Source of the DNA: Rhynchopus euleeides
Lineage: Eukaryota > Euglenozoa > Diplonemea > Diplonemida > Diplonemidae
Length of the DNA: 64,000 bases
Direction of reading: 5' to 3'
Assembly: GCA_963210315.1 (NCBI GenBank)
Contig: OY723254.1
Location: 62,001 to 126,000 of the forward strand
In this document: positions 11,341-21,126 of the stretch, piece by piece
Layout: each line of letters starts with the position of its first letter
How positions within the stretch are numbered: position 1 is the first letter of the stretch
Notes under the pieces: model-generated
Seen by the model: the letters and a program-made list of their open reading frames with translations, nothing else
What the model was told of the DNA's origin: nothing
The model's database searches: none
Made by a program: the position numbers and the translations under genes

Positions 11341-11591
11341 TTTTTTGATTTGACAACTCCGGTTTGGTGTACCTCGATGAGCTTACCTTACCTTGTCGTC
11401 GGACACAACATATCATCGTTGTCCCAAACCCCGTAACCCACGTGAAGTGGATCATCTGAAGTGCAGAATGAGGTGGAGCAGGTGGAGCACGAAACATAAG
11501 TAAACCATAGCAAGAGAGGCCAGCAGCAGTCCCGAGTCCATCGCGTTCCTCGTAGCATTTCCCGTACCACACAGGTGTGTTATGTGCAAAA
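11341..11591. repeat. 251-bp exact duplicate, copy 2
   Basis: Direct repeat of 6873-7123, about 4.47 kb apart, but without the 61-bp terminal repeats that flank copy 1. Right flank runs CAAAACAAAAAGAG. Identity implies a recent copy event or recombination. Confidence 0.8.
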
Positions 11592-13679
11592 CAAAAAGAG
11601 CGGGTGACTTTGTGTAGCGCAGGATCTTGGACAGGCGTTGCACCCTTCGGGTAAATAGCTTGTGTTGAGGGTGGCTGTTGCGTTGACCGCCAGAAATATG
11701 ACCCCTATGTGCGACGTGCCTGTGCGGAGGCTCCTGCAGAACGATGGTCACGACAGGGGGTCGCCCTCTCTTGGCACAACAGCCTCTGTGAGGCGGTGCG
11801 CTGTCGAGAGGTCGCAGGAAATAGGCTGCAGCGGCACATGCATCGGAATTCACATGGTTTTCACACAAAACCATCGAAGGTGCGCTACACCTCCGCTCGG
11901 ACAAACAAAAAAATCTCTCGAGTCTCTTGCAAGGCTGTGCTGGCAGCAAGGTACGCTGCGCTGGTGTACTTCTTTCGTATTGCAGAAAGGAGTAAAGAAA
12001 ACAAACCACGGCAGCCGGAAGAAAACAACAGTGCGGGGGGGGGGGGGGGGGGATTCCGGGGGCCATTCCGTCTGCAACACGAAAGGATGTAGGATGATTG
12101 AGGATCCACGAGGGCGTCCCCTGCTGCAGTCTCGGGCTGGAGGGTTTGTGTGTGTGTCAGGCAGCCACACCGCAAGGCGGAGCCTCTTGGTGTGGACATC
12201 ACCCGAGATTCAAGAGCCAACCAAGAGCGTGTGGGGCTGGAAAAATACAAAGCAAACCGCTGCGAGACGGGCGCCGAGGGACGGTGCTGTCCCTGGAAGA
12301 AGAAGGTTGAACCGTTTCAATCGTGTTGACTTTGCGGAGAACGCTGTTGTGGTGACAGGAGGGCCTGGTCAGGTGAGGCGAGGGGCTCTGCTGCGTTGAG
12401 CACACAACAACTGGGTGGTCTCCGCAAAAGTCTGGATGCAAGTTTCTGTTTCATCCAATGCAAGCAACAGAAGAAACCATGGATACGCTCACGGCATGGT
12501 TTTGCAACACTACCGTGGCGGGTGACAAGCTAGCGGGTTGGATTTTTGCAGTGAGGCTGAGATATCATCGGAACGCGTATTCTCAGCAGAAAAGGCAGTT
12601 TCACGACACAGTGCGTGCAGTGAAAGCGACCTGGGATCCACGCCGCTTGGCCTGCAGTTACAACCCTGGAAATGCGCACTCTGCACCCCATGGCCTTCAG
12701 CGATAGAATTGATTTGTGCGGCCGAGGCCGACTGAGCTCTCCCTCGTTGATTTCGCACCCCACCACAGCCACAGTGTAAAACGTGACAAAGATGGAAACC
12801 TGATGTCAACGCGCTCACTTGTGCCGGGCGGGGCGGGTGGGGGACAATGCAAATCTGTCCGCAGGAAGGCACCCTCGTGCCGTGTTTGGGGGTTTCTCTT
12901 GCACGAACAAAGCACTGTGGACATCTCTCGGTTTGTTTGCTGCCGCCATTATATAGGGTGTTGTTAACATTTAGAACAGAAGGGAGGGGCAGGGGGCTGA
13001 GACCAGCAGAGAGATGCACGAACACCAAACGGCGAGAAACCGTTGCGTCATACGACCGGAACATTTCAACCAACGGGCTGTGGGTATGGCCTCTGGGTGC
13101 CCCAGTGGTGTGTGCTACTCTACAGCCGAATGACTGGCGGACTCGAGTAGGATTGTCAGCACCCTGTCGGAACAATCAAACCCATGTGTTCATCAAGAAT
13201 GCCAGTCCAAACGAGGTAGTGCAGTTGATTCTTGGCATCCGGTTCGACAAATTGTGGGATTCTTCTGCACCGAGGGGGCACGAGAGTGGTTTGCCCCACT
13301 TTCCATCTCCTGAAGAAAGCCATTTATTCAAACGATTCAAATATTGCCCAGCCCCACCGGAGGTTTCGAGGACCCCTATATCTGGGGGACGGCATATTTT
13401 TCATATTTTCCAACTATAAAGACTCCTGGCAGCGTTCGGTATCTGCACACATGCAAACAAAGAACGCAACTCCACGTCTTTTTTGGTTGATCTCGACAAC
13501 ACCCCCCCCCCCCCCCCGAGTCTGACGGACGAGACGACCTGAGGTGTGCACACTGTTGCCAGAAGGCGTTGCACTCGCATAGTACAGACGGGCGCATCCT
13601 ATTTGCTTTGCGCCGAACAGGGTATTGTATAAAGGGAAGGCCTCCCCCACCACCACCACCACCACCACCCTCGGGGTGG
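11592..13679. other. Intergenic, no gene seen
   Basis: About 2.1 kb with a G-run near 12036-12052 and a C-run near 13501-13517. No frame with recognisable domain or convincing coding character. Confidence 0.45.
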
Positions 13680-13689
13680 GTGGGTGGGT

Positions 13690-14210
13690 GCCAGCGATCT
13701 CGCGCCTGGTCAGGCAGGTAGGGCAGCTGCCCTACCTATTTAATTTCTGCCCGAAACCTTGGTAGGGCAGGCCTGACCAGCCTGCCCTACCAAGAATATT
13801 ATTTCTGATCTGCCCCCGCCCCCTGGGCCCCACTGGGGCCCAGGTAGCAAGGCTATTCCGGACTATCGACCCAATGACCCACCGAATTTGGTCGGTGCTT
13901 GACATGTCATGGACGATATGTCAGCCTGAGAACATATGTTCACTACCGTGGCCTCCGGCGGCTGGGGGGCTCCGCCCCCCAGACCCCCTGAAGGCGGTCT
14001 GCTGGCTCCTGGATGTCATGAACCGCCTGTGGTACGATAGACACGGATGGTCCACCAGCCGAGCGCCTGTGGTACGAGAAACACGGATGATCCACTAGCC
14101 GAGCGCTCACGTTCGCGCGCGAAGCGCGCGAATTTTTCTTGCCCCCTTTTACCAGGTAGGGCAGCTGCCCTACCTATTAAAGTTTTGGGCACGAGCCCAG
14201 CGAGATCACT
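13690..14210 (+). repeat. Repeat family Z copy with palindromes
   Basis: Two copies of the perfect 20-bp palindrome GGTAGGGCAGCTGCCCTACC lie at about 13717 and 14154 and bracket a family Z core. The core has GTTCACTACCGTGGCCTCCG, the hairpin GGGGGGCTCCGCCCCCC, a 35-bp tandem duplication around TGTGGTACGA, and a second hairpin GCGCGCGAAGCGCGC. The same two hairpins in the same relative order occur, inverted, at 39255-39740. No protein frame is preserved, so this looks like a non-autonomous element. Confidence 0.65.
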
Positions 14211-16984
14211 GGTGGGTGGGTTCGTTTGCATATTTTCAAAAAGACTAACACCGCTACCCGATTGTTTGTTTTCTGCGCTTTCCAAAAGATATATGTAGGG
14301 AGGGGCGGTGGGTGGGCGGTGGGGTGGAATTGGGGGAGTGGGAAGCAGGGGGTGGGGGAGGGGGTGGGGTGCGCCGTCTCACAAGGAATGCAGGCATGCA
14401 TTTCTCGGGAAGGCGCACCCAGAAGGGCAAGGAAGCGGGTGTGGCCTGGATTAAGAGCACAAGCGCAACAGATGACCCCGTCAGAGGTTCCTGTCACACC
14501 GAAAGGGGAGGGGATGGGAAGGCAGCTGGGAAGTCGAGGAAGCGTGGCAGTGCTGGGCGACAGGGAGGGAGGGGGGGGGGGGGGGTGGTGGAGGGTGGGG
14601 GGTGGGCGTTGAGTGCATGGGGGAGATCATGGTCTGAAGAGCTTGCGATGAACGCCATGTCCGAAGGAGTCTCGAAATTGCCACTTGGCGAGCTGAGGGG
14701 CCGGGGGCAAGGAGGAGCCGGGCGCTCGGCAGCAAATGCTGAGCTAGACCCCCCACCCTGAGTTGCTTCCTTTGGGGTCCGTTGGAGGTATCTTGCCAGG
14801 AGCTTGCCCATACAGCCGACCGCCAGGAGGGGGCGCGACATTTTTGTGCGCCACACAGCCCTCGAGGCTGGCAAGCTCTGCCTGGACTGTGTTCCTTTCG
14901 ATCTTCTGGCGTGTTGACGCCTTTTTGTTTTCACAAAACCCGTAACTCACACCAGGAGGGTGGGTGGTTGCGGGTTCAGAGAGAGAGAGAGAGAGAGAGG
15001 TCAACCATTGCACTTTCCGGTCACACAGCTGGGTCACCCAGGGTGTTACTGTGCGGTGTGCACAAAATAGTAGAAAGCGACAGGTACCTTCCAGAGACAG
15101 CAACCGCTCTGGGAAGACGAAGGCCTGGGAGACTGTTTTGTTTTGTTTTGCATTGACGCTTCCGCAGAATATTTGCCCCGCTTGCTGATAGAATTATGGT
15201 AGAACCAAATATACCTGTCCTTTCGTGGGAAAGGTGTGGACGACGGTAGTCGGGACACGCCCATGCCGTCCTACACCTTGGGTGGGACAGCCTGGGCACC
15301 ACCTGTGTGCGAATGAGGAAATCGGGCCTGCAACCCCGCGCCGGCATGTTCAGGTCGCCCCCCAAGCACCCCACCAACCCCCTCGCGACAACCGCGGCGG
15401 GTGGGCCGGTGCAATGGGGGGGACGCCGCTGGGCGTGTCTTCTGTCTGCCCAAACACCCCCCGTCAGAGAGCAGAGGGGGGCTGTGTGGGCTGCGCAGAA
15501 CTGGGGTCGTCACGCAGAATCACGGGAATGATATTCGAGAATCCGAGGGCCCTTGGGGGGGGGAGACCTCAACCACCAACACAGATGGACCATTTGATTT
15601 GCAACAGGCTGAAGCAAAGAACACACTGGAACAAAGAGTCGGCATCGTGAAACGTGCAACGATACGTGGGATCACAGACTCTAGAACTGACTCGGCAGAA
15701 AAACGGGCTCTTCTCTTCCCTGAGGCATTCGGCAGCCCCGCTTTGGTAAAAGTAGGGTGCTGGACGACAGGGGCGGGGCGGGGGGGGGGGGGGGGGGTTA
15801 AAATGGAGAAATGGCTGTTCGCAATCAGGAGGCTGTGTGCGTCGCAGAAAGGCACGTGATGCATCATCTCATGGAGGGACAAACACAGGTGTGCGGCGAT
15901 GTACTATGTCCTTTGAGGGGGGGGGGGGGGGGGGTATGTGCAGCGGCAGCGTAGAACCGCAATCGAGAAGAACTGTACATTCTCTCTCTTTGCTTTGTAA
16001 CTACCCCGCTGTGTCACGTGAATTTACCCTTGTTCTTCCTTCTGCCGAATGCAAAAAACAATATCAACCGGGTGTCATGTTATGGAAGGAACCTCCGAAA
16101 CCCCTTCAGACTTTGCAGGGCAGGCACACCACTCGACCACATCACAGAGGGACGAGGAGATGCGTCGAACAAGACTCTCGTGGAGGCATCGCGGAGAAAG
16201 GGGTGCGCAGCCATGAAGACAACGGTGCTGTGCAGAGCGTAGGGTGCAGATCCCTGTGCAGAAGTGTCGCATGGGGAGGGGGGTGGGGGGAATGTCAGCA
16301 CTTTCTGTCCCCACAAAAAATGGCGTTGCTTATATTCGGGGGCGGGGGGGATGGTTTGTGTGAGGGTGGGGAGACAGAGCCTTGTGCCATCGATATTCAG
16401 TTGGAGGCCTGGGTGGGGAGGAATATAATAGTCCGCAGGGGTGGGTATTGCCCGTCTGGTGCTGAGAGAGCAATGGCCCCCCGTTCATTCGCATAAAACA
16501 GAAGAGAGGGCAATTGTATAAAGGGAAGGTGGGGTGTAGTGGGGGGGGGGGGGTGTGGAGGAGAGGGGGGGAAAATAGACGGGTTAGAATCGAGAGAGAA
16601 AAGTGCAAAACCCCAGCAAGGGACTGTGCAGATTTCTGGCTTCTGGGTCGATACAGGGCCCCTGCCTTTCATAGTGTCATTCATTACACAACCTCTTCTG
16701 TGCAGCAGCTGTTGACAGGCGGGGAGGAGGAGGAGGAGGGGGGAGGGGGGCATCGGTGTTGCCACACATCCGAAATGAGTGTGTGCGAAACAAAGGCTCG
16801 CTATCAGGAAGAAGGCTTGGTGTGATGCAACAACAGCCTCAAAAAAAAGGGGGAAATATGTAAAACGGAACCGGCGTACGCAAAAAAAGAGGGTGTTTTG
16901 TTTTTTTGTGCAAACCGGGGGGTGGAGGGTGTTAATCCCGAGAGCCGCACACTCGCACGGCGCACGACAGACCGCACTTGGGCA
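14211..16984. other. G-rich intergenic stretch
   Basis: About 2.8 kb with many G-runs on the plus strand (about 14572, 15780, 15916, 16540) and a short GA run near 14980. Around 15062-15160, CAAAATAG...TTTTGCATTGACGCTTCCGC resembles a single terminal repeat of the miniature units at 6.8 and 61.5 kb. No gene supported. Confidence 0.45.
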
Positions 16985-17596
16985 TCAGTTAGAGTCATCG
17001 TCACTCCCCTCGTCAATGAGGGGGGGGAGGTCCGAGTTGTCGTATGTATCAGCAAAGTCCGAGACAGTCAGCGGTGTTCCTGTGCAGGAGGAATGCTCGT
17101 CAGACTCAGGTGACTGGTCAGCCGGCGTGATGATGTGCGTCTGCGGAGACCAAGGCGACGGGTCAGCCAGGGCAGGGTTCGCGATGGCCATCATGTTGAG
17201 CTCGTTCGACCTCTCATCCGAGATGGGCCCGTTCGCCTGCTCCGCCCCTGCCCACACCCTGCCGATCACCTTGCTGTTGACCTGCCGCTTGTCCTGCGGG
17301 AACATGATAGCCCTCCGCTCCTTCCTGTTGAGCCCTGCAGGGTACTTCCACCCCTCCCACAGGAAGGCGGGGCTGGTCGACGGCGTGTTCTTCGTGTTCT
17401 TCGCGGGGGGCGCCGCGGCCTGCTGCTGCCTCTGCCTGTCCACCGCCTTCGGCTTCTTCGGAAGCCGGAAGCAAGGCGTGGGTGCAAACGTGGGCGTCAC
17501 CACCGCCTGGGGAGGGCTTGCAGGGATGCGGAGTGGGGGGCTCTGCATGTGCATGGGGGACAGCCCTGTGACATAGACGTACATGTTCATGTTCAT
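16985..17596 (-). CDS. Hypothetical protein, acidic C-terminus
   Basis: Open frame of 203 residues from the first of three clustered ATGs (MNMNMYV). Residues 1-70 are Pro/Gln/Lys-rich. A compact, possibly folded block lies around 70-115 (FLWEGWKYPAGLNRKERR and GRVWAGAEQ). The tail is acidic and ends GSDDDSN. No family recognised. A textbook acceptor (CCACCGCCCTGCAG, AG at about 17618-17619) lies 21 nt before the ATG, matching the other genes and supporting this as real. Flanking intergenic spaces exceed 1 kb on both sides. Confidence 0.65.
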   Translation of the reverse strand: MNMNMYVYVTGLSPMHMQSPPLRIPASPPQAVVTPTFAPTPCFRLPKKPKAVDRQRQQQAAAPPAKNTKNTPSTSPAFLWEGWKYPAGLNRKERRAIMFPQDKRQVNSKVIGRVWAGAEQANGPISDERSNELNMMAIANPALADPSPWSPQTHIITPADQSPESDEHSSCTGTPLTVSDFADTYDNSDLPPLIDEGSDDDSN

Positions 17597-18962
17597 TGGG
17601 GTGCGTCACAGTGGAACCTGCAGGGCGGTGGGGTGGGACTGTGGGACTGCAGCATGCAAGGCGTATTGGCACAAGTGGGGGTGTCAGAGGTGTGGGGGAG
17701 GACGGGCCCCGTGCCGTGGTTACGAAACTTTTCGGAGAGTTCCTTCGCCCTGCACGGCATGTGTCGGTGTGACACGATATACCCAGGTCATACCCAGGCA
17801 GGTCAGCCCCGGATGGAGGGGCGTGCCTCACAAGATGCCGTCATGCTAGAGCCTGCCTGCTTGTCTGCACACTGCACGCACACCCAGCGGCACGGGCATA
17901 CCCCATGGGTCTCAGAGGCTTGCTTCTTTCGGTTGAGTGTCGAGCTGCCACAGGGGCCGGCACAACACAAAGGGGCCGTGTTTCCACGGTGACGACGATT
18001 TGTCGGTTTATCCGGAGGGGGGAAGGAGAGGGAGGGAGGGAGGGAGGGAGGGCTCCGCCCGCTCACACCCTCGTTTACGCATTGAAACGACCCTGCCGAT
18101 TCCGGGATTATTTCGAACCACACACACCACACAACAAGGCACGGATGTGGCTCAGGATGGGGCTCAGGAGCGCCCCACGAGAAACACAGAAAGGAGAAAG
18201 AGCTCAAACCCTTCAAACCTGGACACGACCTCTGACACTGGCTTATACCTTAGTGAACAGAGTAGCACCGATCAGGGTAATCCGACATACACACGTCAGT
18301 CTTTCGTCTAGCGTCTCGGGTTGCACCGAGCCGAATCTGATGGTGCCTCCTCCACTTCCACACCCACGCGTTTGAGAAGCTCTTTTGTGTTGCGATGTAC
18401 ACTGCTTTTTGAGCATCTCTTAAGACGTTATGCATGTGTGTCCGTGTGGGGATGGTGTCTCCGTCGGAAGCGGCTCACGTTATAAAGCAAATCACACACC
18501 GCTTTGCTGATTCAAGTGGGGGATGGACGATGCGCAGAAAGGGCAAAATCAACCGAAGCTGGTTGAACGCACATAACGTGGATCGTTTCGCAGGAGAGTC
18601 TGCAGAGCGTACCCTTTTACCCTCTCAGGTCCACGATTGCGAGCACCACACACTCACATCACACTCTCTCCTCGTTCGTTCGAATTCTATTTCTACAAAT
18701 GTTGTGTACAGGATACAGTCGGATGTCATGGGGATGGGGAAGGGTGGGGGGCTAAGGGGGTGCGAGATGCAAAAACACTTAAACAGCCACACCCATCCCT
18801 GGGGTGCACGGGCAGGGCAGGGCAGGGCAAGGGGTTGGGGTCCTGAGGGGGGTAGGGGGCTGATAGTTGATAGAACAAAGGCAGAACATGGCAACCCGGG
18901 ATTCACCACCCCCGAGCGATCCCGTCGCTGCAACACAATAATCGTGCCTGCAGGGGAGGGTC
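17597..18962. other. Intergenic, no gene seen
   Basis: Upstream region of the 203-residue gene. Contains a GGGA-type run near 18020-18050. No convincing frame. Confidence 0.45.
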
Positions 18963-20576
18963 TCAGATGCTCGGGGATCGCTCGGCCCTGGCCTTCTGCT
19001 GCGGGCTGGGTGGCAACGACTCTTCCTCCGCGAAGGGCGTGTCCAGGACGTGGTACAGAGAAGGGTGGATGTTCGGCACCATTGTCTCGTCGAGCGGATC
19101 GGGCGCGTCGGAGATAGCGGCGGCACCGGGGACGTTGTAGCTGTGGTGGTAGCCTGCGAAACCTCCCACACCCGCACCGCCCGCCGCCTGCACTGCATGG
19201 GGCATGCTGACATGCCCCTCCATGCGCTGTGGGTACAGCGATGGGATAGTCTGTGCCTGTGTGCCTCCCTGCGCTGCCTGCTGGCTGACCCCGCTGCTCT
19301 CGGGCTGCTGGAGGTGGTGATGTGGGAAGAGGTGTTGGTATTGCTGCTGCTGGTGTTGCTGTTGTTGGTGTTGCTGCGGTGGCGGCGGCGGCGGCGGTGC
19401 TGGGTGGTGCTGGTGAGGTGCGGCCTGTTGTGGGGCGGCGGTGGCGGCCGCGCCCTGTGCCTCTTGAGGTGCCTGGTCCAGCACAGCTGATTCGTCGATG
19501 CCCAGGATCTGGCACAGGTTCGAAAGCTCCCCCAGAGGCATCTGGGCGCCGTTCGACTGCTCATATGTCTGCGACATGTGCCTCAGATGCCTCCCGAACT
19601 TGTCGATGACAGAGTTAGCTCGCGCATGCAGTTGCCGCAGATAGGACACAGTCTGTTCGTGCGAGTTGGCCTCCTGCTTGCGGTGGTCCAGTTGCATGGC
19701 ATAGTCCTCGATGAGGTTCATCTGTGCCTTGATCAGCGAGTCCTTCTCGTCGATTATCTTCTGCACCTCTGCCGGCTCCGTTTCTACCGTCGACTGCACC
19801 TGCGTGCTGGGGTGCGCGTGCGACATCCCATCCTGCAGCTGCGGTGCCCCTGCAGTCACACGGTCTGAAAAGGCATCCGGTCCCAGCATCCGCACCAGCT
19901 CTTCAGGAACAGGAACGTTGAACTTTAACGCCACTGCCGAGGCCAGCTCAGAGAAGCGGTCTTTGTAGATGACTGTGAGGGTGGGCACAAAGGGAAGCAT
20001 CTGCGGGCAGTATCGTGTGTACACGTCACGGATGAAGCGCTCCACAAGCGCCTCGACAGGGTGCGGGTCGGGCCGCGGGAGCAGGAGCCCCCTGTCGCGG
20101 AAGAAGGGCGTGCCGTACTTCTTCTCCAGCGTGCGCATCAGCTTGTCCTCCCTGTCGACCCACTCCTCCATGATGGGCCCCACCAGGTCTGCCTTCTCAG
20201 GGTTGAAGGCGCAGTAGAATGCCTCCAGCGCGTCGTACACCGCGAGGTACTCGCTGCCGCGGGAGTACCTGGAACACAGCTCCTCAAATATCTCATCGCC
20301 TGCCACCACGCCGCCCCGCTCACGCAGGATGCGGTCGACAAGCTCGATCTTCGTGGGGTTGAACCGTTTGTAGAACCAGCAGAGCTTGCGCTTGACCCGG
20401 ACGTACGTTCCGTTGACGTCGTAGAATTGCCCCTCAGGCCCCAGGTCGGTCTGACGCCGTGGGCTCACCATTGGCACATGATGCACTCCAGGCTGGACCC
20501 CAGGTGGCGGTGGGGGCAAGAAGTGTGGTGCCTGAGGCACCGATGCCCCGTAGGGCATCGGCTGGGGGTATTGCAT
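18963..20576 (-). CDS. Q/H-rich coiled-coil protein with KYG-type repeats
   Basis: 537 residues from ATG 20576. The start is chosen because an acceptor (CCACGGCAG) ends 3 nt before it; the longer frame upstream only reads a CCCA tandem tract. Residues 1-45 are Pro-rich. Two tandem motifs follow: FYKRFNPTK...LCSRYS (about 68-105) and FYCAFNPEK...LEKKYG (about 120-155). This F-x3-[FN]-x-P-x-K ... KYG pattern resembles segments common in kinetoplastid proteins (from memory). A coiled coil spans about 275-355, then a low-complexity Pro/Gln/His stretch (about 385-430) and a Ser/Pro tail. Function unknown; a cytoskeletal or flagellar role would be a guess. Residue repeats coded by CAG/CAC runs are polymorphism-prone. 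Confidence 0.8.
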   Translation of the reverse strand: MQYPQPMPYGASVPQAPHFLPPPPPGVQPGVHHVPMVSPRRQTDLGPEGQFYDVNGTYVRVKRKLCWFYKRFNPTKIELVDRILRERGGVVAGDEIFEELCSRYSRGSEYLAVYDALEAFYCAFNPEKADLVGPIMEEWVDREDKLMRTLEKKYGTPFFRDRGLLLPRPDPHPVEALVERFIRDVYTRYCPQMLPFVPTLTVIYKDRFSELASAVALKFNVPVPEELVRMLGPDAFSDRVTAGAPQLQDGMSHAHPSTQVQSTVETEPAEVQKIIDEKDSLIKAQMNLIEDYAMQLDHRKQEANSHEQTVSYLRQLHARANSVIDKFGRHLRHMSQTYEQSNGAQMPLGELSNLCQILGIDESAVLDQAPQEAQGAAATAAPQQAAPHQHHPAPPPPPPPQQHQQQQHQQQQYQHLFPHHHLQQPESSGVSQQAAQGGTQAQTIPSLYPQRMEGHVSMPHAVQAAGGAGVGGFAGYHHSYNVPGAAAISDAPDPLDETMVPNIHPSLYHVLDTPFAEEESLPPSPQQKARAERSPSI

Positions 20577-21126
20577 GGCCTGCCGTGGATGGGTGGGTGG
20601 GTGGGTGGGTGGGTGGGTGGTGATTCCGAACAGCAGCATGTCGGTTTGCGGGCAAGAGAGGGGGTGGGGTGGGGGTGTCCAGGAGAAGAGTGGCAGGGTG
20701 AGGTGGTGTTGTGGTGTTGTGGTCTTCTAGTCGTCGCCCAAAACAAGGGAAAAAAGTTGGTCGCTACTTACTGCAAAGACAGCCCAGTGCCACGAACTGG
20801 CGAGGCTCCGGATTTCATGATGCGCTCTGTATTATAATCCGAAGGGCCGGCCGGTTCACAATCAAAAGGGTCAACTTGGCGGGGGATCAACGTGCGCAGC
20901 TCGCCGCTGGCAAGCTGCGCAGTACAGCGTTTGACACATGCTACGGAAAGAAAGCGAAAAGACACAAACACAACTACTACACGCATCGGCATTCATCACC
21001 CTACGCAGACAAATCACTGGGTATTTGCAGGAAGATGGGGAAGAACTGTTCTATGGGATTACGCACGCAGGTATATAGGGAAACATTACTCTGGGAACTA
21101 GGGGGGCAGCTTCTAGTGCTGCAACA
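20577..21126. other. Intergenic spacer
   Basis: About 550 bp. Its left edge is a GGGT tandem tract (20590-20620), read on the minus strand as the CCCA-rich tract before the acceptor of the coiled-coil gene. Nothing else recognised. Confidence 0.5.

Noticed and set aside
10266-11348. Long open frames on both strands in the 84-bp minisatellite
   Set aside because: They follow from a repeat unit with few stops; Arg/Gly/Ser-rich repeats on both strands and no domain.
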